From assembly GCF_016735115.1 (NCBI RefSeq), contig NZ_JAERQJ010000004.1:62001-126000 (forward strand): DNA of 64,000 bases, read 5' to 3'. Below, one piece after another: positions 26,511 to 34,823 of the stretch. The stretch comes from Aquimarina mytili. Lineage in GTDB: Bacteria > Bacteroidota > Bacteroidia > Flavobacteriales > Flavobacteriaceae. The translations under genes and the position numbers were made by a program. Position 1 is the first letter of the stretch. Each line of letters starts with the position of its first letter. The notes under the pieces were generated by a model. That model had not been told where the DNA came from. It ran no database searches and worked only from the letters and a program-made list of their open reading frames with translations.

Positions 26511-27023
26511 ATGGAAGATTTTAAAGGGTACGACCAAATGATGGCAGGATATTATAAAAAAATGTCTAATTATACTTTGCCGTTACTGTCGTGGGAATTC
26601 TTAGGAGAGCATCATACCACTTTAGAGACTTTTAAAGAAGATCTTAATGTGTTAAAAAAACTTACCAAGAATTGGGATTTTACTAGAAACTATCATAAAG
26701 AGTTTACACAAGAAGAATCTGTAATTATTATTACCAAACCAAATCTAAAAATTGTGTATGCTTCTCAAAATATTCAAGAATTAAATGGATATGAGCCCAA
26801 TGAAGTTATAGGTCAAACTCCAAAAATGTTTCAAGGAGCAGGAACCTGCCAAAGAACTTCGGCAAAAGTACGGGATGCAGTAAATAATAAAACCCCTTTT
26901 GAAGTGTCAATCCTTAACTACAGAAAAGATAAAACTACATACAAATGTATTATCAAAGGGTTTCCTGTATACGATAAAAAAGGAAAATTGATTAATTATA
27001 TAGCTTTTGAAAAAGCTGCCTAA
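26511..27023 (+). CDS. Stand-alone PAS domain protein, LOV-like without flavin cysteine
   Basis: 170 residues: a helical N-terminal extension of about 65 residues, then one PAS domain (SVIIITKPNLKIVYASQNIQ ... IAFEK) that reaches the C-terminus. The segment GQTPKMFQGAGTCQRTSAKV aligns with the LOV signature GRNCRFLQGxxT, but the photoactive Cys position is Pro. No output domain is present. It is probably a small sensor or partner protein acting through protein contact. It has a candidate -7 box TATTTTTG at 26487-26494 and no co-directional neighbour within 350 bp. Confidence 0.82.
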   Translation: MEDFKGYDQMMAGYYKKMSNYTLPLLSWEFLGEHHTTLETFKEDLNVLKKLTKNWDFTRNYHKEFTQEESVIIITKPNLKIVYASQNIQELNGYEPNEVIGQTPKMFQGAGTCQRTSAKVRDAVNNKTPFEVSILNYRKDKTTYKCIIKGFPVYDKKGKLINYIAFEKAA

Positions 27024-27382
27024 AACACCTTCTCTTCTTATTATATTAGTTTAAGATAGTATTTCCCGTAATACTACTTTGTCTTTCTGGTTGTGTGCAG
27101 AAATTCTTAAAAAAATGTTAAAAAAATACAAGATTTCTAAAATAAAATTCTTTTATTTGCAGCCGTAAATTATGTTGGGGAAAACATAAAACTTCACAAT
27201 TTCATCTTTTTTTCAGAAATATAAGACCTATGGGGTAACAATTTAATGTATTAAAACATTAAATATAGTTATGCTTTTATGGCATTTTATTATCTAAATT
27301 TTTAACACGAATCAGTAATTAAATATAAGAGCTCATTGATTTAGGAGTTTCAAAATAATTTTTAAATAATATTTCTGTTTTT
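27024..27382 (+). other. 359-bp gene-free region upstream of the ion channel
   Basis: AT-rich DNA without a coding frame. It holds a -7-like TTTATTTG at 27152-27159 and a perfect 9-bp inverted repeat ATTTAATGT / ACATTAAAT at 27241-27264 that could be an operator or an RNA hairpin. The long leader would be about 220 nt if transcription starts at the first box. Nothing else is apparent. Confidence 0.5.
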
Positions 27383-28252
27383 ATGGTCAATTTATGTAAA
27401 TCAATAAGTGAAAGTAAGTGGTTTCAAAATTTTGTTACGCTTGCTATTTTAATTGCTGGTGTTTTAGTTGGTATTGCAACATATCCAGAATTTTCTGCAA
27501 AACATGAAGGAATTTTAGAACTATTAAATAAAATAATTCTAGGTGTTTTTATCATTGAAATCGTAGTTAAAATTGTTGCAGAAGGTAATAAGCCTTGGCT
27601 TTATTTTACAGATGGTTGGAACATTTTTGATTTTATAATTGTTGCTGCTGCTTTTCTTCCATTCGGAGGAAGCTCAATAGCTATTTTACGTTTGCTACGT
27701 TTATTAAGAGTTTTAAAACTTATTAAAGCATTACCAAAACTTCAGATGTTGGTAAGTGCACTTCTTAAGAGTGTACCTTCTATGGGGTATGTTTCTATAT
27801 TACTTGCACTGTTATTTTATATATATGCAGTTGCTGGTGTATTCTTTTTCGCAGAAAATGATCCAATTCATTTTAAAGATTTACAAACATCAATGCTTTC
27901 CCTGTTTAGGGTAGTTACTTTAGAAGACTGGACAGATATTATGTATATCAATATGTTTGGATGCGAAAATTATGGATATGACGGTAATATGGATGTATGT
28001 ATCAATTCTAATGGAGTATCAGGACTTTCTGTTGCTTATTTTGTTTCTTTCGTATTAATTGGTACTATGATTTTCTTAAACCTTTTTATTGGGGTTATCA
28101 TGAATGGTATGGACGAAGCTAAAGCCGATATGCTTCTTGAAGAACAAGCTGCTTCTGGAGATAAAGATACTAATGTAGAAGATATAGAAAGTAAGTTATC
28201 CGAATTACAAGAGCTACTTATATTATATAAAGTACAGCAAAAAAATAAATAA
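27383..28252 (+). CDS. Voltage-gated cation channel of the NaChBac class
   Basis: 289 residues with one six-helix channel unit. S4 is the arginine ladder ILRLLRLLRVLKLIK. After S5 (SILLALLFYIYAVAGVFFF) comes the pore loop with selectivity filter TLEDWTD, then a 25-residue turret containing two cysteines (CENYGYDGNMDVC), S6 (SVAYFVSFVLIGTMIFLNLF) and a C-terminal coiled coil (DIESKLSELQELLILYKV) that would tetramerise the channel. NaChBac-type filters are usually TLESWS; here extra acidic residues are present. It likely passes Na+ or Ca2+ across the inner membrane. A terminator follows. It is not clearly in an operon. Confidence 0.9.
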   Translation: MVNLCKSISESKWFQNFVTLAILIAGVLVGIATYPEFSAKHEGILELLNKIILGVFIIEIVVKIVAEGNKPWLYFTDGWNIFDFIIVAAAFLPFGGSSIAILRLLRLLRVLKLIKALPKLQMLVSALLKSVPSMGYVSILLALLFYIYAVAGVFFFAENDPIHFKDLQTSMLSLFRVVTLEDWTDIMYINMFGCENYGYDGNMDVCINSNGVSGLSVAYFVSFVLIGTMIFLNLFIGVIMNGMDEAKADMLLEEQAASGDKDTNVEDIESKLSELQELLILYKVQQKNK

Positions 28253-28275
28253 GTATTGTAATAATGTATTCAATC

Positions 28276-28310
28276 AATGCCGCTTCATATTGCAGAAGCG
28301 GCATTTTTTG
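28276..28310 (+). terminator. Terminator after the ion channel gene
   Basis: Eleven-bp perfect stem AATGCCGCTTC / GAAGCGGCATT with an 8-base loop and a run of six T. Confidence 0.92.
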
Positions 28311-28435
28311 TTGAAAAACTATATAACTGTATCATTAAATAGTCTGATTTTAAATTGAAGAGTAAGCATGACTATCATTGCGTATAGTACAATAATTGTG
28401 TAATTTAGTTTCTTTTAAAATAATTAAAACTGAAT

Positions 28436-28939
28436 ATGATACCAGAGATCGAGAAATTATTAAATGAACAAATAAAATATGAGGCTAAGGCTTCTGCACA
28501 ATATCTTTCTATGGCAAGCTGGGCAGATACCAGAGGGTATAATGGCGTTGCAAATTTTTTTTATACTCAATCTGAAGAAGAACGAGTGCATATGACTAAA
28601 CTAGTTAAATTTATTAATGAACGAAGTGGTAATGCAGTAATCCCAGCTATAGAAAAACCTAGAGATGATTTTAAATCACTTATGGAACTTTTTGAAACAT
28701 TTCTTACCAGCGAAGAGTTTGTTACAGAAAAAATTAATAATGTGATATATAAATGTTTGGAGTTAAAAGATTATAATGTACATAACTTTATGCAGTGGTA
28801 TGTTGCAGAACAATTAGAAGAAGAAGCTGTAGCACGTACATTATTGGATAAACTTAAGATTATTGGCGATGATAAATCAGGTCATTACTTGTTTGATAGA
28901 GATATTAATACTTTTCAAGTAGATAATGAGCCTAAGTGA
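28436..28939 (+). CDS. Ferritin, bacterial non-haem type
   Basis: 167 residues, four-helix ferritin. Ferroxidase-site residues are visible: Glu in QIKYEAKASAQYLSM, the E-E-x-x-H motif in SEEERVHMTKL, and Gln/Glu in WYVAEQLEEEAVA. It oxidises Fe(II) and stores it as a mineral core in a 24-mer in the cytosol. It fits the iron-uptake operon some 2 kb upstream. The 183-bp gap before it contains the channel-gene terminator and a TAATTTAG promoter-like box near 28401. A weak terminator lies after it. Confidence 0.95.
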   Translation: MIPEIEKLLNEQIKYEAKASAQYLSMASWADTRGYNGVANFFYTQSEEERVHMTKLVKFINERSGNAVIPAIEKPRDDFKSLMELFETFLTSEEFVTEKINNVIYKCLELKDYNVHNFMQWYVAEQLEEEAVARTLLDKLKIIGDDKSGHYLFDRDINTFQVDNEPK

Positions 28940-28968
28940 TTGTTAATAAGTTAATAAAGAAAAAATAG

Positions 28969-28996
28969 AGATTCCTTTTTTCGGAGTCTTTTTTTT
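28969..28996 (+). terminator. Terminator after ferritin
   Basis: Seven-bp stem AGATTCC / GGAGTCT (one G-T pair), loop TTTTTTC, followed by a T tract of seven or more. Confidence 0.7.
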
Positions 28997-28997
28997 A

Positions 28998-29005
28998 TAT
29001 TTTTG
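28998..29005 (+). promoter_or_regulatory. -7 promoter box for the Cys-rich small gene
   Basis: TATTTTTG follows the ferritin terminator immediately. The predicted transcript start near 29011 leaves a leader of about 27 nt to the GTG at 29038. This supports the small downstream frame being a separate gene. Confidence 0.5.
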
Positions 29006-29037
29006 TACCTTATTTAGATTTAATAAAAATTATTAGA

Positions 29038-29181
29038 GTGCAAAATACGAACACCCCATCATTATACTCTCCTTGTGTGGCCATGAATTGTGAAGTAGCT
29101 TGTGGAGGGAAAAAGAAAAAATGTTGCAAAAAGTATAAGAAGAAAGGAAAATCAAATTGTAAAAGATGTCCTAAACTTTGA
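29038..29181 (+). CDS. 47-residue Cys/Lys-rich small protein
   Basis: Short frame from GTG at 29038 to TGA at 29181, flanked by its own promoter box and terminator. It contains seven Cys and about fifteen Lys in 47 residues, including ACGGKKKKCCKKYKKKGK and CKRCPKL at the end. There is no signal peptide. The Cys spacing (C-x4-C-x3-C-x6-CC-x10-C-x2-C) suggests metal binding or a disulfide-rich fold, and the basic charge suggests nucleic-acid or membrane contact. An ATG at 29083 would give a 32-residue version (MNCEVACGG...). I do not recognise the family. Its place next to ferritin may link it to metal handling, which is conjecture. Confidence 0.55.
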   Translation: MQNTNTPSLYSPCVAMNCEVACGGKKKKCCKKYKKKGKSNCKRCPKL

Positions 29182-29224
29182 TATAAGATTTTAGAATATA
29201 TATGGATCTAAGAATCCCTCTTTT

Positions 29225-29258
29225 AAAAGCGAAAAGCAGATGTGTTTTTCGCTTTTTT
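29225..29258 (+). terminator. Terminator after the Cys-rich small gene
   Basis: Eleven-bp stem AAAAGCGAAAA / TTTTCGCTTTT around a short GC-poor loop, with T residues at the foot. Confidence 0.75.
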
Positions 29259-29407
29259 GTTTAAATAGTAGGGTATTTTACTATATACCTGTATTATAAT
29301 AGAGAATTCATAAGTACAATACAAATAGTATTTTTAGCATTCAAAATGGATGTCATCATTTATTTAGATTTGCTATGTACAGCAATATAGACTAGATTTA
29401 TACACAT

Positions 29408-29854
29408 ATGAGAAACATAATTATAGGTATAACCCTAATATTTTTAACTACCAACCTTGTAAGTGCACAAGAATGGCTAACTAATTTTGAAGATGCTAAG
29501 CATATAGCGTCCAAAGAAAATAAAAACATAATTTTGGTATTCTCGGGGTCAGATTGGTGTGCACCATGTATTAAATTAGAAAAACAAATATTAGATACTC
29601 AAGAATTTCAGAGGTCTGTAAAGGATAATTATGTGCTAGTAAAAGCAGATTTCCCAAGAAAGAAAAAAAATCAATTACCAGAAGCTGTTCAAACTCAAAA
29701 TAAGAAACTAGCAGAAATGTATAATAAAAGTGGAGGTTTTCCTTTGGTGGTAGTTTTAGATAACACAGGTAAAAAATTTGGAGAGACAGGGTATAAAAAA
29801 ACAACACCAAACGCTTATCTATCGATATTAAATAAAATGATTCTTCATGAATAA
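29408..29854 (+). CDS. Periplasmic thioredoxin-family protein
   Basis: 148 residues. The signal peptide runs to about residue 20 (ending LVSAQ), followed by a thioredoxin fold with the active site SDWCAPCIKLEK at about residues 48-59 and a cis-Pro in GGFPLVVVLD. This DsbD-gamma-like type reduces or exchanges disulfides in the periplasm. It is the first gene of a three-gene operon with the DUF4266 and DUF3570 genes, and its 3' end overlaps the DUF4266 gene by 8 bp. Confidence 0.9.
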   Translation: MRNIIIGITLIFLTTNLVSAQEWLTNFEDAKHIASKENKNIILVFSGSDWCAPCIKLEKQILDTQEFQRSVKDNYVLVKADFPRKKKNQLPEAVQTQNKKLAEMYNKSGGFPLVVVLDNTGKKFGETGYKKTTPNAYLSILNKMILHE

Positions 29855-30056
29855 ACTAATAATAAGTACTGTGCTATTGTTATCCCTGAACTCTTGTGTA
29901 GTTGTAAAGGAATATGAAAAAGTACAGCTTAACGATCCTGATATGGAGTTAACCGTGAAAAAATGTGATCGTTTTGAAACTAATTTTCAGGCCTATAGAG
30001 AGGCTGCAGCTGGAGCTAATGGAGGAAAGACCGGAGGAGGATGTGGTTGCAATTAA
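29847..30056 (+). CDS. DUF4266 small lipoprotein
   Basis: 69 residues. The lipobox is LNSC at residues 14-17. The mature peptide contains the DUF4266 pattern (YEKVQLNDPDM, then FETNFQAYREAAAGANGG) and ends in a Gly/Cys tail GGGCGCN. It always occurs beside DUF3570 genes as far as I know, and its function is unknown. It is translationally coupled to the thioredoxin gene before it. The C-terminal CxC could be a metal or redox target of that thioredoxin. Confidence 0.88.
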   Translation: MNKLIISTVLLLSLNSCVVVKEYEKVQLNDPDMELTVKKCDRFETNFQAYREAAAGANGGKTGGGCGCN

Positions 30057-30117
30057 GTAAGCCTAACTATGCAAAAATAAAATCTAAAGAATTAATAAAC
30101 TGACCAAATCATACCAT

Positions 30118-31365
30118 TTGAAGCAAATTACGTTCATACTAACCCTATTATGCTCTGTGTTAACCATAGCACAAGAGATAAAGGAAGAAACTTCTGGAAC
30201 CTACAAAAAAAGAGTGTTAGAAACTACAGAAGTAGATTATCTAATGAGCTACTATACTCAGGATGGTGATAATGCTGCGGTAACTGGAGGTTTAGGAACC
30301 GAAGAGCTTACTGATCTTACACCAACCATAGTGGTTTCTGTTCCATTAAATGATGATGATGTATTGACAATCGACGCAGGAATATCTGCTTATACTTCAG
30401 CATCGTCTAGTAATGTAAACCCATTTGATGGAGACGGACCAGCAGACCCCTTTGTAGCTTCAACCGGAGCTTCAGAGAGTGATGTATTGGCTACATTTTC
30501 AGGAACCTACAGCCATAGTAGTGATGATCGCAACAGTGTATGGTCTGCCAACCTGACCGTGGCTTCAGAGTATGACTATTTTTCATTAGGTTTTGGTGGA
30601 AGTTATACCCGATTATTTAATGAAAAAAATACCGAAGTAAGCATTAAAGCTAATGCATTTTTAGATACATGGAATGCCATTTACCCTTCAGAGTTAAGAA
30701 GCCTACCCAGCTTTGTTCCATTTGATGACGAATCTCGTAATTCATATTCTGTAGGATTAGGGTTTTCGCAAATACTATCTAAAAAACTACAAGGATCTTT
30801 ATCCTTAGATCTGATACAACAAGAGGGACTGTTATCCACACCATTTCAACGAGTCCAATTTGCTGATGTCCAAGATGTGATCGTTCAACAATTTACGTAT
30901 GCAGATGATATAGAAAGATTGCCTGATTCGAGATTCAAAATTGCAGTAGGAGGTAGGTTGCATTATTATCTTAATGAAATTGTTACTGTACGTACTTTTT
31001 ACAGGTATTACTCAGATGATTGGGGGATAAATTCACATACAGCAAGTATAGAAATTCCGATTAAGATAAGTGATAAGCTCACTATATACCCTAGTTATCG
31101 ATTTTATACGCAAACAGCAGCAGACTATTTTGCAGCATTTAATCAACATCTGTCTATACAGCAGTTCTATACATCTGATTATGATTTATCTGATTTTGAT
31201 GCAAATCAATATGGTTTTGGTCTGAGTTATACTGATATCTTTACAAAACTCCATATTTGGAAACTTGGTTTGAAGAGTATTGATCTAAGATTTAGGCAAT
31301 ACGAAAGAGATTCAGGTCTAAGTTCGAGTCTTTTTTCTGGAGGATTCAATTTTATAGTGGATTAA
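30118..31365 (+). CDS. DUF3570 outer-membrane beta-barrel-like protein
   Basis: 415 residues beginning with a TTG codon. The signal peptide runs to about residue 18 (ending TIAQ). The sequence is built of alternating polar/hydrophobic strands with aromatic ends (YDYFSLGFGGSYTRLF, DLRFQYERD-like), as in outer-membrane barrels, and matches DUF3570. No ATG is available before the signal peptide, so TTG is the likely start. In other Bacteroidota and Gammaproteobacteria an FMN transferase (ApbE) often lies in this gene set; none is seen here. Confidence 0.87.
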   Translation: MKQITFILTLLCSVLTIAQEIKEETSGTYKKRVLETTEVDYLMSYYTQDGDNAAVTGGLGTEELTDLTPTIVVSVPLNDDDVLTIDAGISAYTSASSSNVNPFDGDGPADPFVASTGASESDVLATFSGTYSHSSDDRNSVWSANLTVASEYDYFSLGFGGSYTRLFNEKNTEVSIKANAFLDTWNAIYPSELRSLPSFVPFDDESRNSYSVGLGFSQILSKKLQGSLSLDLIQQEGLLSTPFQRVQFADVQDVIVQQFTYADDIERLPDSRFKIAVGGRLHYYLNEIVTVRTFYRYYSDDWGINSHTASIEIPIKISDKLTIYPSYRFYTQTAADYFAAFNQHLSIQQFYTSDYDLSDFDANQYGFGLSYTDIFTKLHIWKLGLKSIDLRFRQYERDSGLSSSLFSGGFNFIVD

Positions 31366-31441
31366 AGAGGTATAGCAAGTTCTGGGTTTTATACCTTTGA
31401 AAAGCGAGTTATTTTTATATCGTTTTTTAAGTAATGCACTT

Positions 31442-32287
31442 ATGATAGAAGAAAATAACCTTAATTATAATCGCATAGCCGAAGCGATTGTATACATCAA
31501 AGAAAACTTTAAGAACCAGCCCAATCTTGATGAGGTTGCAGAAAAAGTACATTTAAGCCCGTTTCATTTTCAAAGACTTTTTACAGAATGGGTTGGGGTA
31601 AGTCCTAAAAAATTTCTGCAATACACCAGTGTTGAGTATGCTAAACAAACCCTAAAAAATCAACATACCACCCTATTTGATGCGGCTTACGAGACTGGTC
31701 TCTCGGGTACAGGCAGGCTTCATGATCTTTTTGTAAAGATAGAAGGGATGACCCCTGGAGAATATAAAAGAGAAGGAAAAAACCTTACTATTAATTATAG
31801 TTTTGCTGAAAGCCCATTTGGAAAAGTGCTAGTCGCTTCAACTTCAAAAGGGATTTGTAATATGACTTTTGTAGATCATGAAGAATATGCTTTAAAAGAG
31901 TTGAAAATGATTTTTCCTGAAGCAAATTTTTGTCAGATGGTGGATAGAATTCAGCAGAATGCATTATTTATTTTTACTCAAGATTGGAAGAAATTAGATC
32001 AGATTAAACTACACCTTAAAGGAACCGATTTTCAGCTAAATGTCTGGAAAGCACTCCTAAAAATACCCAAAGGAGGATTAACTACTTATGGTACCATTGC
32101 AAAGTATATAGACAAGCCAAAAGCATCCAGAGCAGTTGGCACAGCAATTGGTTCTAATCCTGTTGCTTTTTTAATCCCGTGTCATAGGGTGATACAATCT
32201 ACAGGCGATTTGGGCCAGTACCACTGGGGTAGTGCTCGTAAAACCGTGATGATCGGTTGGGAGGCTGCACAAGTTCATGATAATTGA
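31442..32287 (+). CDS. AraC-type HTH fused to O6-alkylguanine-DNA alkyltransferase
   Basis: 281 residues. The N-terminal half (about 1-100) is an AraC/XylS helix-turn-helix pair (LDEVAEKVHLSPFHFQRLFT, then DAAYETGLSGTGRLHDLF). The C-terminal half is a methylguanine-DNA methyltransferase with the active site IPCHRVIQSTG and the Asn hinge and Arg finger region KASRAVGTAIGSNP. It both repairs O6-alkylguanine in DNA and likely regulates the alkylation response, but lacks the Ada N-terminal zinc/Cys38 phosphotriester domain. I chose ATG 31442 over an in-frame TTG at 31397 because the upstream residues do not look like this family. Confidence 0.92.
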   Translation: MIEENNLNYNRIAEAIVYIKENFKNQPNLDEVAEKVHLSPFHFQRLFTEWVGVSPKKFLQYTSVEYAKQTLKNQHTTLFDAAYETGLSGTGRLHDLFVKIEGMTPGEYKREGKNLTINYSFAESPFGKVLVASTSKGICNMTFVDHEEYALKELKMIFPEANFCQMVDRIQQNALFIFTQDWKKLDQIKLHLKGTDFQLNVWKALLKIPKGGLTTYGTIAKYIDKPKASRAVGTAIGSNPVAFLIPCHRVIQSTGDLGQYHWGSARKTVMIGWEAAQVHDN

Positions 32288-32355
32288 GCAAGATTCGGGT
32301 GTTACCTCTTCATATTGATAATCATATTTGTATATGTCAATAAAAAAGTAATATC

Positions 32356-32835
32356 ATGAGCCGATTTAAAATTATTCCTATAACAGAAGCATATGCAGCA
32401 AAAATCAGGACATTAAAAACTGACGATTTCGGGCATCCAGTAGTAGAACAGTTAGCTACAGGTTTCGGACCTTGCCGGGTTTCTCTAAAGCCTTTTAAAC
32501 CTGGGAAAGATCAAAGAATATTAATAAGTCATAGTCCATTCGAAAAAAAGAATGCCTTTAATCAACCTGGCCCCATCTTCATTCATAAAAAAGAAGTAAA
32601 GCCTTATAATGATATTCATCGATTTCCTCCAGAGATTAAGAAAGATAAAAAACACTTTCCGTTGTCACTAATAGGGTATAGTAATGATCAAAAAATGATT
32701 TTTACAAAAATGGTTGGTGATGATGATGTAGATCTTTTGATTGCTGAAATATTCAAACAAAATCCTGAGGTTGCCTATTTACATGCCAGAAACTCTGAAG
32801 CTGGTTGTTATATCTGCAAAATTGAAAGAGTATAA
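32356..32835 (+). CDS. DUF1203 protein
   Basis: 159 residues matching DUF1203: FGPCRVSLKPFKPGKDQRIL, then SHSPFEKKNAFNQPGPIFIH and YLHARNSEAGCYICKIERV near the end. The function is unknown. Conserved Cys, His and acidic residues (GPCR, SHSPF, HARN, CYIC) suggest a metal- or cofactor-binding site. It is cytosolic. It is 68 bp after the Ada-like gene and ends before a perfect terminator. Confidence 0.85.
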   Translation: MSRFKIIPITEAYAAKIRTLKTDDFGHPVVEQLATGFGPCRVSLKPFKPGKDQRILISHSPFEKKNAFNQPGPIFIHKKEVKPYNDIHRFPPEIKKDKKHFPLSLIGYSNDQKMIFTKMVGDDDVDLLIAEIFKQNPEVAYLHARNSEAGCYICKIERV

Positions 32836-32862
32836 ACGCATACCGGGAAATGTAGGTTCAAT

Positions 32863-32893
32863 AAAAAAGGATGCTGTACAGCATCCTTTTTTG
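32863..32893 (+). terminator. Perfect palindromic terminator after DUF1203
   Basis: AAAAAAGGATGCTG TA CAGCATCCTTTTTT: 14-bp arms with only two bases between them, so the real loop is about four bases. It works in either orientation. Confidence 0.9.
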
Positions 32894-33107
32894 CCATCTA
32901 CACGTTATAGATAAAGTTATAGGCGTTTATTATAAAACGTTCTAAAAGAAGTATACCCTACCCTTTAATTTTTTAAGAGAGGTAACCCCCTATTAACAAT
33001 GCTAATAGCTAAGGATTAAGTTTTTTTTATGAATAGGTTCAAAAATGTTTTTCTACTTTAGAACATTAACCTTTCTTATTAGCTAAATGGCTTAAAAATC
33101 TTGACAA

Positions 33108-33536
33108 ATGAAGACTATAAGTGTATATATACTAATACTAATCCTTATAATTGGGTGTACATCAAAGGAACACACGTTAAGTACTGGAGATCAAAGTCAA
33201 GTGATCAAAAACATAATCAAGGCAGTTAACGAAAAAGATGCAAATAGCTATGTAGCGGGTTTTGCAGAAAATGTTGAAGTTTATGTCGAATCAGAGCTTA
33301 AGATTAATGGGAAAGAGGCATTGCAAAAAAATAGAGCACATCATTTTGAGAAATATCCTAAAGTGTACTCACAAATACAATATCTGTTAGAGATTGATAA
33401 TAAAGTGATTATGCATGATAAGGTATGGCTGGATGAAAAGAATGAATCTGGCCAGGATATTGTTGAAATATTCACGTTTAATAATGGTAAAATCTCAAGA
33501 GTCGATGTAGTGCAACCTAAAAATTTATTTAAATAA
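33108..33536 (+). CDS. NTF2-like (SnoaL-type) lipoprotein
   Basis: 142 residues. The lipobox is LIIGC with Cys at about residue 17. The mature part has the cone-like NTF2/SnoaL pattern: IIKAVNEKDANSYVAGFAEN, then VWLDEKNESGQDIVEIFTF and GKISRVDVVQP. These domains bind or turn over small hydrophobic molecules, and many are simple binding proteins. The next gene (33566) belongs to the same superfamily, so this may be a tandem duplication. Its 272-bp upstream gap holds only AT-rich DNA. Confidence 0.82.
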   Translation: MKTISVYILILILIIGCTSKEHTLSTGDQSQVIKNIIKAVNEKDANSYVAGFAENVEVYVESELKINGKEALQKNRAHHFEKYPKVYSQIQYLLEIDNKVIMHDKVWLDEKNESGQDIVEIFTFNNGKISRVDVVQPKNLFK

Positions 33537-33565
33537 AGAGTTCTAATCAATAAAAAACTAATCCG

Positions 33566-33988
33566 ATGAAACATCTATTCACTTTACTGCTATTGTTTTC
33601 AATTTTAGGTACAAGCACCGCTCAAGAATCTGATTATGCTATGGTTGAAAAAACTGTACAATATTATTTAGAAGGTGGAACAAATAATGATTTTGAAACC
33701 CTTAAAAAAGCATTCCACAAAACCGCTACCATGCGATATATTACTGATGAGTATAAAGAAGTCAATGCCTTAGAATTCTTTAGTAAAATGAAACCTGGGC
33801 CAAAACAAAATCGTAAAACCAAAATAGATTATATCAATATCACAGGTCACGCGGCAAACGCAAAACTAGAGATTGAATACCCAACCTTTACCTTTATTGA
33901 TTATATGAATCTTTTAAAAATTAATGGAGAGTGGAAGATCGTAAACAAAATTTTTTATAAGAAAGTACATGATACCAGAAAGAAATGA
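33566..33988 (+). CDS. NTF2-like (lumazine-binding-like) secreted protein
   Basis: 140 residues. Signal peptide MKHLFTLLLLFSILGTSTAQ, then an NTF2-like fold: MVEKTVQYYLEGGTNNDFET, AFHKTATMRYI and INGEWKIVNKIFYKK. It resembles the putative lumazine-binding subfamily. It lies 29 bp after the other NTF2-like gene. Its stop overlaps the start of the following broken PD40 gene (ATGA), so the three were probably one operon. Confidence 0.82.
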   Translation: MKHLFTLLLLFSILGTSTAQESDYAMVEKTVQYYLEGGTNNDFETLKKAFHKTATMRYITDEYKEVNALEFFSKMKPGPKQNRKTKIDYINITGHAANAKLEIEYPTFTFIDYMNLLKINGEWKIVNKIFYKKVHDTRKK

Positions 33989-34817
33989 TGAAATATGTAA
34001 TTCTACTAATACTAGTGTTTAGTGTATTTTCGGTACAGTCACAAGAGTCTCTTTTGTATCTGAAACAAAAACCGCCTTCAACCACTCCAGAAGTTTTTGC
34101 ACCTGGTATTATTTCTATGGAATCAATGTAGACGGAAGGTCAGAAATACGATATACATCACTTGAGGATGGAGTTTGGACGGCGCCCAAAACCATTATTT
34201 CAGATGATCAATATAGTTTTAATGATCCTTTTTTATCTCCAGACGAAAATAGATTATATTATATCTCTGATATGCCATTACAAGCAACTGGAGATAAAAA
34301 AGATCATGATATCTGGTATTCTATAAGAGAAGAAAACGGATGGTCTAAGCCTATTAATGCCGGTAAAAATATCAATACCGATAAGAATGAATATTACATG
34401 TCTTTTACTAAAGATGGTACTATGTACTTTAGCTCTAATAAAATGGCAGATCAGAATAATACCTATAATTTTGATATATACGCTTCAAAAAGAACACATG
34501 ATGGTTTTCAGAAAGCAATAAGGTTACCAGATGCTATTAATACTATGGCCTATGAAGCCGATGTATTTGTGGCTCAAGACGAATCTTATATAATTTTTTG
34601 TGCAACCCGAAAAGAAGGATTTGGAAGAGGGGATCTGTATATTAGCTTCAAAAAAGATAACGGTACATGGACCAAATCTAAGAATATGGGGACTTTAATT
34701 AATACAAGAAACCATGAGTTATGCCCTTTTGTTACAGTAGATGGAAAGTATTTTTTCTACACGAGTGACAAAGATATTTATTGGGTGAGTACTAAGGTTC
34801 TGGATCAATATCGATAA
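33985..34817 (+). pseudogene. PD40/TolB-like beta-propeller protein, frameshifted
   Basis: From ATG 33985 a signal peptide (KYVILLILVFSVFSVQSQ) and the family start LLYLKQKPPSTTPEVFAPGIIS are read, then TAG follows at about 34128. The propeller continues in another frame from about 34110 (FYGINVDGRSEIRYTS) to the stop at 34817, with repeated PD40 blades such as LSPDENRLYYIS, FTKDGTMYFSS and VTVDGKYFFYTS. In intact relatives the segment after PGIIS is followed by an EFG-x-FS-x-DG blade start of about 15 to 20 residues, which is absent here, so an internal deletion with loss of frame fits better than a single base error. The 34272 start used by simple gene finders gives only a 181-residue fragment. 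Confidence 0.72.
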
Positions 34818-34823
34818 AGTAGT

